From contig JAIPIO010000099.1 of assembly GCA_021734595.1 (NCBI GenBank), positions 1 through 12,676 of the forward strand: a DNA stretch of 12,676 bases. The letters are read 5' to 3'. The notes beneath the pieces were generated by a model. It saw only the letters and a program-made list of their open reading frames with translations, ran no database searches and was not told where the DNA came from. This stretch comes from Kiritimatiellales bacterium. Its GTDB lineage: Bacteria > Verrucomicrobiota > Kiritimatiellia > Kiritimatiellales > Pontiellaceae. Both the position numbers and the translations under genes were made by a program. This document shows positions 1-6,298 of the stretch, piece after piece (position 1 is the first letter of the stretch; each line of letters opens with the position of its first letter).

Positions 1-122
1 CGGCCCGGTGGATCGAAGGTGGCGAAACAGTTATCCGCAATGTGCGGTTCGCACTCCGCCAGATGGCTGCACATATTCGGCGGAACCGACAGCAGGAGAT
101 CGAAAGCGTCAGATGGTTTCAT
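1..122 (-). CDS. N-terminus of Fkp-like fucokinase / fucose-1-P guanylyltransferase (partial)
   Basis: The minus strand from an ATG at 122 gives an open frame of 40 codons that runs off the left edge. The peptide has a Leu-Leu-Ser-x-Pro-x-Asn stretch at residues 10-16 and a Phe-x-Thr-x-Asp-Pro-x-Gly stretch at about 33-40. From memory this matches the start of bifunctional L-fucokinase/GDP-fucose pyrophosphorylase (Fkp), where the same order leads into the nucleotide-binding GSGGGT loop; that loop would lie just outside the window. Fkp phosphorylates free L-fucose and converts it to GDP-fucose in the cytoplasm. No clear Shine-Dalgarno sequence precedes the ATG. A weak TTTAAA-N17-TTTATT pair lies just upstream. 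The family call rests on about 40 residues and could be wrong; the reading frame itself looks real. Confidence 0.5.
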   Translation of the reverse strand, partial: MKPSDAFDLLLSVPPNMCSHLAECEPHIADNCFATFDPPG

Positions 123-182
123 CCCGGCAATAAACCATAAGAGCGCATGGTTTTAAAGTTTAAAGTCGGCGGCGGGCAAAGC

Positions 183-228
183 TTCCAGACATTGGAATCC
201 GTCAGCTAACGGATTCAAATGTCTGGAA
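183..228. terminator. 20-bp hairpin between PQQ-like gene and Fkp-like gene
   Basis: Left arm 183-202 and right arm 209-228 are complementary over 20 bp with one mismatch (194 against 217), around a 6-nt loop. It lies 14 nt beyond the stop of the upstream minus-strand gene and before the next minus-strand start, so it is well placed as a transcription barrier. No T-run follows on the minus strand, so it is not a classical Rho-independent terminator. The left arm begins with TTCCAGACATTGGAA, a member of the palindrome family seen elsewhere in the window. Confidence 0.5.
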
Positions 229-241
229 ATTCGGAGTCCGG

Positions 242-1879
242 TTACTTGCCGACGCAGTAGAGGGTGGAGGCCGTGCGGATAAAGAGGTTACCGCCGAGAA
301 TGACCGGGGTGGCGAGCGTCTCTTCGTCCATGTCGTTTTCGGCCAGAATCTTCAGTTGATCCCCCGCCTGCAGAATATAGGTGTGTCCCGCCTCGCTGGT
401 CAGGATCAGTTTGTCTCCGGCCAGAAGGGGCGATATGGTGAAGCGGCCTTTCAGCCGTTCCTGCCAGACCACTCCGCCGGTTGTTGCATCAAGACAAGCC
501 ATCACGCCCATGTCGCTGACCATGTACAAACGATCCTGATAATAAACGGGCGACGGCACATGCGGCCCGCCCCGCTCGTTGAGCCAGTACAGGTGGGTGG
601 AGGTGATATCGCCCTTGCCGCCCGGACGGAGTGCCAGCACGGTGCCGTTGCGCCCGGAGGCGGAATAGATGAGTCCGCCGCCGGTGACGATCATCGGCAC
701 GGCTTCCTTGGTCGGCCCCGCCAGCGTCCACAGCTCTTCACCGGTCTCCGGATGGTAGCCCTTCACGTTGAAGCATCCGTTGTAAAGCATCTCGTCGTGG
801 CCGTTGTAGCGCACAAAAACCGGATTCGACCAGCCCAGGGCCGAGGGCCGCTCATGCTGCCAGCATTTCCTGCCCGTCCGCTTGTCGTAGGCGATGAACA
901 GCGACTCGCCTTTGTTCTGGTCCTGAATAAGGATCACCTTGTCCTTGTAAATCACCGGACAGGTTGCCGGCCCATGCGTGATGGTGAATGCCGGAATATC
1001 TTCATCCGTTTCCCACAGCAGGTTTCCCTCCATGTCGCAGCAGATAAAACCGGCGTTCCCGAAAAACGCGACGACGCGCTCGCCGTCCGTCACGGACGTA
1101 CTGGAAGCATAGGAATTCTTCTTCTGGATTTTCTCCATCTTCTCCGGAACCGGCGCGGCCTGTCTCCAGAGCAGCTTCCCGGTGGAACGGGCGTAACAGA
1201 GCAGTTCGCGGAGTTTTCCATCCGTCGACGCAGCGGTCAGGAATATCCGGTCGTCCCAGATTACGGGCGAGCTGTGCCCCCGGTTGGGCAGCACTGTTTT
1301 CCATCTGATATTTTCTGTCGGGCTCCACTTGAGCGGAAACTCCGTATCCATGACAATCCCCTGCCCGGTGGGACCGCGATAGCCGGGCCACTGTTTTTCC
1401 GCGCCGGGCGCCACCATTACGGGAACGATATCGATGCGCTCCAATGCGGCTTTTGGTGTCTGGCGTACAGCGGTTCTCGCCATCAGCTGTTCCAGCTCCT
1501 GCACGGTGAACACCGGCTTCCTTCTCTTCTTCTTGTAGGCGTCGAACATCAGATCGACGAATGCATCGGCAATCTGCTTGCGGCGTTCGTACGCCGCTTT
1601 CAGCGCCGGGTCGGCGGCAACGCTTTTCAAGCCACCATGTTTTCCCAGGAAGGTGATATAGTTGTCCGGCGTGGCCGCCCGTTTCCACTCTTGCTCCAGG
1701 TCCGTGGTCAGCATGGCGCCGACCATCGCCTGGTAGTCCGCGCTCTCCACATCCGCCGCCAGCACCCGCAGCTGCGTGCCCAGCGGATACGGATCCGCCG
1801 CCCGCGCAGAAACAGACATCAGACCCGCCACAGCCAGCAACAGCACTGGGCGCCATTTGAGATTTTTTATATTTTTCAT
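242..1879 (-). CDS. Secreted PQQ-binding-like beta-propeller repeat protein
   Basis: A 545-aa protein. The start at 1879 is preferred over longer in-frame starts because it opens directly into a Sec signal peptide: basic residues, a hydrophobic core at residues 10-22, and an Ala-x-Ala cleavage site near 27. Residues 30-155 form a helical, charged N-terminal region with a Lys/Arg-rich patch. At 164-172 comes Trp-Pro-x-Tyr-Arg-Gly-Pro-x-Gly, the hallmark that opens the propeller in PVC-type PQQ-like (BamB-like) proteins. The rest is repeated Trp- and Gly-rich blades of the form 'SSPVIWDDRIFLTAA' and 'CYARSTGKLLW'. Such proteins are periplasmic or outer-membrane-associated; many lack PQQ, so no enzymatic role can be assigned. 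The gene lacks a Shine-Dalgarno sequence and has a promoter abutting its ATG (see 1887-1915). Confidence 0.9.
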   Translation of the reverse strand: MKNIKNLKWRPVLLLAVAGLMSVSARAADPYPLGTQLRVLAADVESADYQAMVGAMLTTDLEQEWKRAATPDNYITFLGKHGGLKSVAADPALKAAYERRKQIADAFVDLMFDAYKKKRRKPVFTVQELEQLMARTAVRQTPKAALERIDIVPVMVAPGAEKQWPGYRGPTGQGIVMDTEFPLKWSPTENIRWKTVLPNRGHSSPVIWDDRIFLTAASTDGKLRELLCYARSTGKLLWRQAAPVPEKMEKIQKKNSYASSTSVTDGERVVAFFGNAGFICCDMEGNLLWETDEDIPAFTITHGPATCPVIYKDKVILIQDQNKGESLFIAYDKRTGRKCWQHERPSALGWSNPVFVRYNGHDEMLYNGCFNVKGYHPETGEELWTLAGPTKEAVPMIVTGGGLIYSASGRNGTVLALRPGGKGDITSTHLYWLNERGGPHVPSPVYYQDRLYMVSDMGVMACLDATTGGVVWQERLKGRFTISPLLAGDKLILTSEAGHTYILQAGDQLKILAENDMDEETLATPVILGGNLFIRTASTLYCVGK

Positions 1880-1886
1880 GCGGCAG

Positions 1887-1915
1887 AGTCTATGCAAGCC
1901 GGGCCGATACTGCAA
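1887..1915 (-). promoter_or_regulatory. Sigma-70-like promoter abutting the PQQ-like gene start
   Basis: On the minus strand TTGCAG (1915-1910), a 17-nt spacer and TAGACT (1892-1887) are followed after only 7 nt by the ATG at 1879. The expected transcription start falls at or next to the start codon, implying a leaderless mRNA. This agrees with the absence of a Shine-Dalgarno sequence. Confidence 0.5.
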
Positions 1916-1978
1916 ACACTTGCGGAGTTTTCTGCACCAGATCCGAGCCAAATCCGGGGGACTAATAAAGTACCTACA

Positions 1979-2045
1979 ACCCAGAGGGTCGAGGTATTGA
2001 CTTTTTAGTTGGATATAAGGTTCCGACCCAGAAGGTCGGGGAATT
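1979..2045. repeat. Imperfect 20-bp direct repeat with hairpins
   Basis: The 20-mer at 1979-1998 recurs at 2026-2045 with 17 of 20 identities (offset 47). Both copies can fold: ACCC-AGA-GGGT in the first, and CCGACC (2023-2028) with GGTCGG (2034-2039) around a 5-nt loop in the second. They lie in the 253-nt spacer between the small membrane protein gene and the PQQ-like gene. On the minus strand the second hairpin could contribute to termination of the AT-rich pair. No gene is seen in this spacer. Confidence 0.4.
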
Positions 2046-2085
2046 ACATCCATCTTTGACTGAAGGTATCCTTTCTGTCGCGTGC

Positions 2086-2103
2086 TCCGACTTAATTGTC
2101 GGG
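2086..2103. terminator. Small hairpin downstream of the 108-aa membrane protein gene
   Basis: CCGAC (2087-2091) pairs with GTCGG (2098-2102) around TTAATT, extended by a G-T wobble. It lies about 30 nt after the stop of the minus-strand gene at 2133. A short CCTTTTC follows on the plus strand; on the minus strand there is no T-run. It may be a weak terminator, or the left arm of a degenerate attC-like site (GCCCGAC, AATTAAGT, CGGAGC on the minus strand). Confidence 0.3.
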
Positions 2104-2132
2104 CCTTTTCAGAATAAGCTCACTTGCCTTCG

Positions 2133-2459
2133 TTAACTTCCTTTATTTCTCAATATCAATTCAACTGTAGCTCTCTGGAGTTTGATAGTATTTATTCTAG
2201 ACCGAGCATAGATGATAAAGAAAATACCCATCCAAAATGGGATTATCATGTGTATTCCAAATTCTCGATAGTGTAACTGGGACATTGATCCAAAATACCC
2301 AATGAGAAATATGATTCCGATTGCCTGAACAACATAGCTGAATCCCATTGATTCATTTCTTAACCGCAACTGGAATGCGAATGCCTTTTTTGATTCAAAG
2401 GAAACATCAAGGTTGTTGATTGCCTCTTCGAGCTCGTATTTGTTTGTTTTCTTTTTCAT
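2133..2459 (-). CDS. Small two-TM membrane protein of unknown function
   Basis: A 108-aa protein not assigned to a family. Residues 1-38 are charged and hydrophilic, with a Lys-rich start. Hydrophobic segments at about 40-57 and 68-85 are probable membrane helices, and the C-terminus is basic. The ATG at 2459 has AAAGG about 11 nt upstream, a weak ribosome-binding site. Base composition is clearly more AT-rich than the flanking metabolic genes, as in its neighbour at 2507-2857, from which it is 47 nt away in the same direction. Together they look like a recently acquired island. Confidence 0.7.
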   Translation of the reverse strand: MKKKTNKYELEEAINNLDVSFESKKAFAFQLRLRNESMGFSYVVQAIGIIFLIGYFGSMSQLHYREFGIHMIIPFWMGIFFIIYARSRINTIKLQRATVELILRNKGS

Positions 2460-2506
2460 ATCATTAGCAACCTTTAAGCTGAGTCTACTCTGCCATACAC
2501 AACGAC

Positions 2507-2857
2507 CTAATCGACGGGCGTTTTCCGCGTAGAGTCAATGCTCTGCTCGCTTTTTAATTTACCATCTGCTCCTCGAACATCATACATATCCCACATCATC
2601 CATGTAGCCAGACCGAATGATATAATCATCTGTAATCCAACTACTCCTATGATTCTCAGGATGAATCTTTTCTTCCAGTGCTTGGATAACCATTTGCCTT
2701 CTACAATTGCACAGGCTATTGCCCAAAGGGTGAGATAAATAAAGAATCCCCAAAAGAAGAAATCCAAATGGATAGTAAACGTCGCAAGGGGAACAAACGC
2801 AAGAAACGGCAAGAAGGTAATGAATCTGACCAATCGCCATGTTGTTTCTTTTTTCAT
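2507..2857 (-). CDS. Small three-TM membrane protein of unknown function
   Basis: A 116-aa protein with no recognised family. It has a short basic N-terminus, probable membrane helices at about 9-29, 32-53 and 65-88, and a hydrophilic C-terminal tail of about 28 residues. The ATG at 2857 has no convincing Shine-Dalgarno sequence. The gene is AT-rich compared with the window. Its last codons and stop lie inside a 23-nt element (2503-2525) that is repeated with 19 of 23 identities at 2088-2110, just after the next gene. Shared 3'-end sequences plus tiny unknown membrane ORFs are typical of integron cassettes, but the sites are degenerate. Confidence 0.7.
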   Translation of the reverse strand: MKKETTWRLVRFITFLPFLAFVPLATFTIHLDFFFWGFFIYLTLWAIACAIVEGKWLSKHWKKRFILRIIGVVGLQMIISFGLATWMMWDMYDVRGADGKLKSEQSIDSTRKTPVD

Positions 2858-2871
2858 TATTCTATCTTAGC

Positions 2872-2958
2872 AGAACGTTTGATGAGCGACCGCCGTTGTT
2901 TGTGGTTAAATTCCGGGCAACATCCTAACGCGCAGTGGATGCTCCGTCAATTGGCAGC
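2872..2958 (-). other. Possible degenerate attC-like recombination site
   Basis: Read on the minus strand, the left arm at 2958-2941 (GCTGCCAATTGACGGAGC) and the right arm at about 2889-2872 can pair: GC, then TTGA with TCAA, then GAGC with GCTC. One extra G is unpaired on the left, and a mismatched spacer lies between the outer and inner boxes. That layout, about 87 nt long and directly upstream of a small unknown ORF, is the layout of integron attC sites. The outer core GTTCTGC departs from the usual GTTRRRY, and no integrase gene is in the window. Tentative. Confidence 0.25.
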
Positions 2959-2968
2959 GGAAAGAATT

Positions 2969-2983
2969 TTCCAGACCTAGGAA
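2969..2983. repeat. TTCCAR-N3-TTGGAA family palindrome (degenerate)
   Basis: TTCCAGACCTAGGAA matches the family seen at 183, 3227, 3248, 8272, 8293 and 10621-10719, with one change in the right arm. Confidence 0.45.
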
Positions 2984-3224
2984 ATACCGAGGATTCAGTC
3001 AATTTCAAAAATCATTGATGAAGTCCGTGATGGGATGCGGGAGAAGCATTTGGTTAGGAGAGACGGTTTCCCGAGTGAGGCCACGTTGCCGAGTCCAACT
3101 CGGCTCCCCGTGAAGTGGCACGTTGTGCCCCCAACGGGGCGGCTCACGTGCACGGGGCACACCGTCCGCGGTCGCGGTGGAACGCGCCCCCCCCATGTGG
3201 AGCCGCGCACGTGCGGGGCGCACC

Positions 3225-3262
3225 GTTTCCAAGGATTGGAAACCATCTTCCAGACCTTGGAA
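3225..3262. repeat. Pair of palindromes spaced 21 bp
   Basis: The first unit is an 8-bp perfect inverted repeat with a 3-nt centre (3225-3243; core TTCCAAGGATTGGAA at 3227-3241). The second is TTCCAGACCTTGGAA at 3248-3262, with one arm mismatch. Their centres, 3234 and 3255, are 21 bp apart, two turns of B-DNA. The same spacing occurs at 8272/8293 and 10621/10642. Confidence 0.75.
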
Positions 3263-3304
3263 ATTTTCTCCAATGAGCCTCGTGCAAAACCCATTGGGTG
3301 TGGC

Positions 3305-3371
3305 ACCCGCTTCCCGTCTGCGGGCCACGTGAGTCACGTTCCGCGTGCCAACGTGGTCACGTGAAGCGGGT
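3305..3371. other. Three-way-junction-like structured element
   Basis: Outer stem ACCCGCTT (3305-3312) with AAGCGGGT (3364-3371), 8 bp perfect, encloses two hairpins: CCCG-TCTG-CGGG (3313-3324), and a long arm at 3326-3340 with 3350-3363 (7 bp, a small internal loop, 6 bp, 9-nt loop). It could be a structured RNA, a terminator-like element downstream of the sulfatase gene, or a mobile repeat. No transcription signal decides the strand. Confidence 0.5.
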
Positions 3372-3477
3372 TTTCCGCGAAAAGCCTATTCCCATACAGA
3401 GCGCGCTCCATCGGAATGGAAGCACGCGCCACACCGACTAATTGGTTTAGTAGAGGTGTTTCAAGAAATTCCAATGG

Positions 3478-4902
3478 CTACTTCTTCTTTTTCTTCGCGC
3501 CCTTTTTCTCCTTTTTCTGCGGCTTGGGCGGCGTGTAGTTGGGGAGCGTGCCGGGTTCACGGGAGTTGGCATCAAGGTCCGCGTTGTGGGCGACGAGCAG
3601 TTTCTCTAGCCGTTCGACGATCTCGGGATGCTGCTTGGCGGCGTCGGTGGTTTCGCTGATGTCGTTCTCGAGGTCGAAGAGACGGGCGGTGCCGTACTTC
3701 GCGTTCGTCTTTTTGTTTTTACCGGATGCATCCTTGTTGATTTCCGCATAGCTGCCCGGACGGAAAAGCTTCCACTTGCCGTGACGCACAATCGTCTTGC
3801 CGAAGAAGAAGGTGTCGCGCGGCGATTTGGCGGACGGGCTGAACAGCACGGACGAAATATCGAGGCCATCGAGTTTTTTCTTCGGCAAGGTTGCGCCAGC
3901 GATTTTCCCAATGGTTGGAAGCAGGTCGATGGTCGATGCCAGCTCGGCGCTGGTGCGCCCGGCCTGGATTCTGCCGGGCCAGCGGATAATGCACACCTCG
4001 CGCTGCCCGCCTTCGTAGCGGGTCATCTTGCCGGCGCGCAGCGGCAAGGCGCTGCCGCCGTTTTCATTCATCGTCAGCCACGGGCCGTTATCGGAGGTCA
4101 ATATCACCAGCGTGTTGTCGTCGATACCGTTATCCTTGAGTGCCTTCAACACCTGTCCGACGCTCCAGTCGAGCTCTTCGAGCACATCGCCAAACAGACC
4201 GCGTTTGGTTTTCCCGGCAAAGGCCTTCGATACATAGAGCGGCGTATGCGGCATGGTGTGCGGCAGGTAGAGGAAGAACGGGCGATCCTTGTTTTCCTTG
4301 ATAATCTTCACGGCGCGCTCGGTGTAGCGCTTGGTTAGTAGCGACTGGTCCGGTTCGTCTTCAATCGTTTCGTTGCCCTCGATCAGTGGAAGCGGCGGCA
4401 TGCCGTTCCGGCCTTCACGCATATCGTTGGAGTACGGCAGTCCGAAATATTCATCGAAGCCGTGCTGCAGCGGCAAGAACATTTTCTTGTCGCCCAGATG
4501 CCATTTGCCAACGATGGCGGTTTTGTAGCCAACGCCTTTCAGCATTTCCGCCATTGTGGTTTCTTCTGGATTGATTCCCTTCCACGAAAGCCCCTTATCG
4601 CGGTCTGGGAAGAGCACACCCAGCCCGCCAACGCGTTCGGGGTAGCACCCGGTCATCAGCGCCGCGCGCGACGGCGTGCAGACACAGGCCGCGGCGTAGA
4701 AGTTGGTCATCTTGAGCCCTTCCGCCGCCATGCGGTCCATGTTGGGCGTGGCATATCCCTTCGCGCCGAAGCAGCCCACATCGGCATAGCCCATGTCGTC
4801 CATGAAAATAATGATGAAGTTGGGTTTCGCTTTTTTTGCAGCCATTGTTTTGCCTGCCAGCGCCGCCGCCCCGATACTGCCGATAAATCCACGTCTCTTC
4901 AT
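3478..4902 (-). CDS. Family S1 sulfatase, Cys-type, Tat-exported
   Basis: A 474-aa arylsulfatase-type enzyme that hydrolyses sulfate esters, probably from a sulfated polysaccharide; the exact substrate cannot be read from sequence. The active-site signature Cys-Thr-Pro-Ser-Arg is at 75-79; Cys75 would be converted to formylglycine by an anaerobic or aerobic maturase encoded elsewhere. Metal ligands Asp35-Asp36 (MDDMG) and Asp271-Asn272 (TSDNG), Lys133/His135 (GKWHLG), His219 and Lys292 are present. The N-terminus carries a twin-arginine motif (Arg3-Arg4 followed by Gly-Phe-Ile-Gly) and an Ala-rich hydrophobic segment, implying Tat export. GGAGG lies 9 nt before the ATG. The last 15 residues are an unusual Lys-rich tail. 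The gene diverges from the esterase genes at 5115, which may act on the same glycans. Confidence 0.95.
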   Translation of the reverse strand: MKRRGFIGSIGAAALAGKTMAAKKAKPNFIIIFMDDMGYADVGCFGAKGYATPNMDRMAAEGLKMTNFYAAACVCTPSRAALMTGCYPERVGGLGVLFPDRDKGLSWKGINPEETTMAEMLKGVGYKTAIVGKWHLGDKKMFLPLQHGFDEYFGLPYSNDMREGRNGMPPLPLIEGNETIEDEPDQSLLTKRYTERAVKIIKENKDRPFFLYLPHTMPHTPLYVSKAFAGKTKRGLFGDVLEELDWSVGQVLKALKDNGIDDNTLVILTSDNGPWLTMNENGGSALPLRAGKMTRYEGGQREVCIIRWPGRIQAGRTSAELASTIDLLPTIGKIAGATLPKKKLDGLDISSVLFSPSAKSPRDTFFFGKTIVRHGKWKLFRPGSYAEINKDASGKNKKTNAKYGTARLFDLENDISETTDAAKQHPEIVERLEKLLVAHNADLDANSREPGTLPNYTPPKPQKKEKKGAKKKKK

Positions 4903-5114
4903 AGCGCATATCCTCCAAGTTAAAATGAAGCTTTGAGTATGCCAGCATCCACGCTGGAGTTCAGCGAATTTTTCCGTAATTCTGAAAACCGCCGCCGGGG
5001 GCGGATGGCGTTGGAATTCGCTCCCGTTTCATGATGCCCTCGCCTTGCCAAACCCGGGAAAAATGGATTACTGTTGCGTTGTACAAATTCCTTCAACCTT
5101 TAAACAGAGGTGTT
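4903..5114. promoter_or_regulatory. Divergent intergenic region between sulfatase and esterase genes
   Basis: This 212-nt spacer must hold outward promoters for both flanking genes. A GGAGG site for the sulfatase is at about 4912-4916 and an AGAGG site for the esterase at 5106-5110. A GCGAATT (4964-4970) and AATTCGC (5015-5021) inverted pair brackets a GC-rich stretch, and CCAGC-N6-GCTGG lies at 4942-4957. No -35/-10 pair stands out with good spacing, so no promoter is assigned. Confidence 0.35.
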
Positions 5115-6236
5115 ATGAATAAGAAAAGACACGCTTGCCTGATGGCCGCCATTCTGGCGGCGACGCTGTATCCTTCGCTTCAGGCGGCGGAAAAACCGCC
5201 GACCCGCCGAAAACAGCCAACCCCCATTGTTTCGCCGACGATTCAGCCGGACGGCAAGGTGCTCTTCCGCATGAAAGCGCCGAAGGCGAGCGAGGTTACG
5301 CTCTCCGGCCAGATGACCAAGGGGAAAATCGAAATGAAACGCGGGGAGACGGGGGTTTGGTCGGCCACGTTGGATTCCGTGGAACCGGGGATTTACGAAT
5401 ACAGCATCACGGTGGACGGTGTGAAGATGGTTGATCCGGGCAATATGCAAACCAAGCCGCAGCGCTCGCCGCGAACCAGCATCCTCTCCATTCCCGGCAA
5501 CCTGCTCCACGACTTTCTGGATGTCCCCCACGGCACGGTGCACTCCCATGCGTACCACTCCCAACCGATCAACCGGTTCCGGGAAATGAGAATCTACACG
5601 CCCCCCGGCTATGAAACAAACGGACGCAGCTACCCGTTGCTGGTTCTCCAGCACGGCCACAGCGACTGCTTTGCCACCTGGACCACACACGGCAAAGCCC
5701 ATTGGATTCTCGACAACCTCATCGCGGCCGGCAAAGCCGAGCCGATGATTGTGCTTATGCTGGACGGCCACCCGATCCCGGAATCCTTCGGCAACGCCCG
5801 GTCGGAAGAAAACACCGAGGAGCTCCGCCGCGACCTCCTGGAAGCGGCGCTGCCCATGGTGGAAAAACTGTATCGGTTGAAGCCAGGCCGTGAAAACCGC
5901 GCCATCGCCGGCCTGTCCATGGGCGGACTGCATTCACTGACCATCGGCCTCACCGAACTGGATACCTTCGCCTGGATCGGCGCTTTCAGTGCGGCGGTTC
6001 CGTCCGAGGACGCGGTAAAAACCGTACTGGAAAATCCAACGCAAACAAACGGACGTATCAAACTGCTCTGGATTTCCATCGGTCAGGACGACTTCCTCCT
6101 GAAGGAAAACAAAACCTTCATCGGCCGGCTTGATGAATCCAGTATTAAGTACGAATGGCATCTCACCGAAGGCACCCACTGCTGGCCGGTGTGGCGAACC
6201 TACTTCGCGGAATTTGCCCCCCGGCTTTTCCGTTAG
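5115..6236 (+). CDS. Secreted CE1/enterochelin-esterase-like esterase with N-terminal E-set domain
   Basis: A 373-aa protein. The ATG at 5115 is chosen because AGAGG lies 4 nt upstream and the product then opens with a Sec signal peptide (basic start, hydrophobic residues about 8-20, Ala-x-Ala near 24). Residues about 40-125 form an immunoglobulin-like E-set/CBM48-like domain ('VTLSGQM', 'GIYEYSITVDG'). Residues about 135-373 are an esterase-D-type alpha/beta hydrolase: LLVLQHGHSD after strand 3, nucleophile Ser268 in GLSMGG, acid Asp325 or Asp326 in GQDDF, and His355 in GTHCW. This layout is shared with CE1 feruloyl/acetyl-xylan esterases and Fes-like enzymes, and suggests removal of acyl groups from plant or algal polysaccharide. 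It is followed 62 nt later by a second esterase gene, probably cotranscribed. Confidence 0.9.
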   Translation: MNKKRHACLMAAILAATLYPSLQAAEKPPTRRKQPTPIVSPTIQPDGKVLFRMKAPKASEVTLSGQMTKGKIEMKRGETGVWSATLDSVEPGIYEYSITVDGVKMVDPGNMQTKPQRSPRTSILSIPGNLLHDFLDVPHGTVHSHAYHSQPINRFREMRIYTPPGYETNGRSYPLLVLQHGHSDCFATWTTHGKAHWILDNLIAAGKAEPMIVLMLDGHPIPESFGNARSEENTEELRRDLLEAALPMVEKLYRLKPGRENRAIAGLSMGGLHSLTIGLTELDTFAWIGAFSAAVPSEDAVKTVLENPTQTNGRIKLLWISIGQDDFLLKENKTFIGRLDESSIKYEWHLTEGTHCWPVWRTYFAEFAPRLFR

Positions 6237-6298
6237 AAACCTGCCTATTGATTCTGAAGTCAAAATTTGATCAGGAAACCATAAAATAAGGAGACCCC

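Larger units (their letters stand above)
2959..3477. other. Gene-free GC-rich block of nested hairpins and CACGTG-type palindromes
   Basis: No convincing gene is found on either strand; the open frames here overlap in several frames and consist of repeat sequence. It holds one repeat palindrome (2969-2983) and a cluster of hairpins: GCCGAG with CTCGGC (3088-3104) nested in GCCAC with GTGGC (3080-3119), GGCAC-GTT-GTGCC (3117-3129), and CCCC-AAC-GGGG (3129-3139). CACGTG or CACGTT recurs at 3145, 3208, 3326, 3335 and 3358. There is also a phased palindrome pair (3225-3262) and a larger structured element (3305-3371). It separates the AT-rich small genes from the 3' end of the sulfatase gene. Confidence 0.6.

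Noticed and set aside
356..2008. Long plus-strand open frame (550 codons)
   Set aside because: It is antisense to the PQQ-like gene, has no domain-like sequence, and the minus-strand protein has a signal peptide and propeller motifs.
3005..3364. Overlapping open frames of about 100 codons on both strands
   Set aside because: They translate hairpins and repeat palindromes in several frames at once, with no start signal or family resemblance.
3431..3459. Hairpin ACACC...GGTGT after the sulfatase stop
   Set aside because: The stem is short with internal loops and has no T-run on the minus strand, so a terminator call is not supported.
3905..3920. Palindrome-like TTCCCAATGGTTGGAA inside the sulfatase gene
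   Set aside because: It has an extra base and encodes the conserved 'LPTIGKIAG' stretch of sulfatases, so coding constraint explains it.
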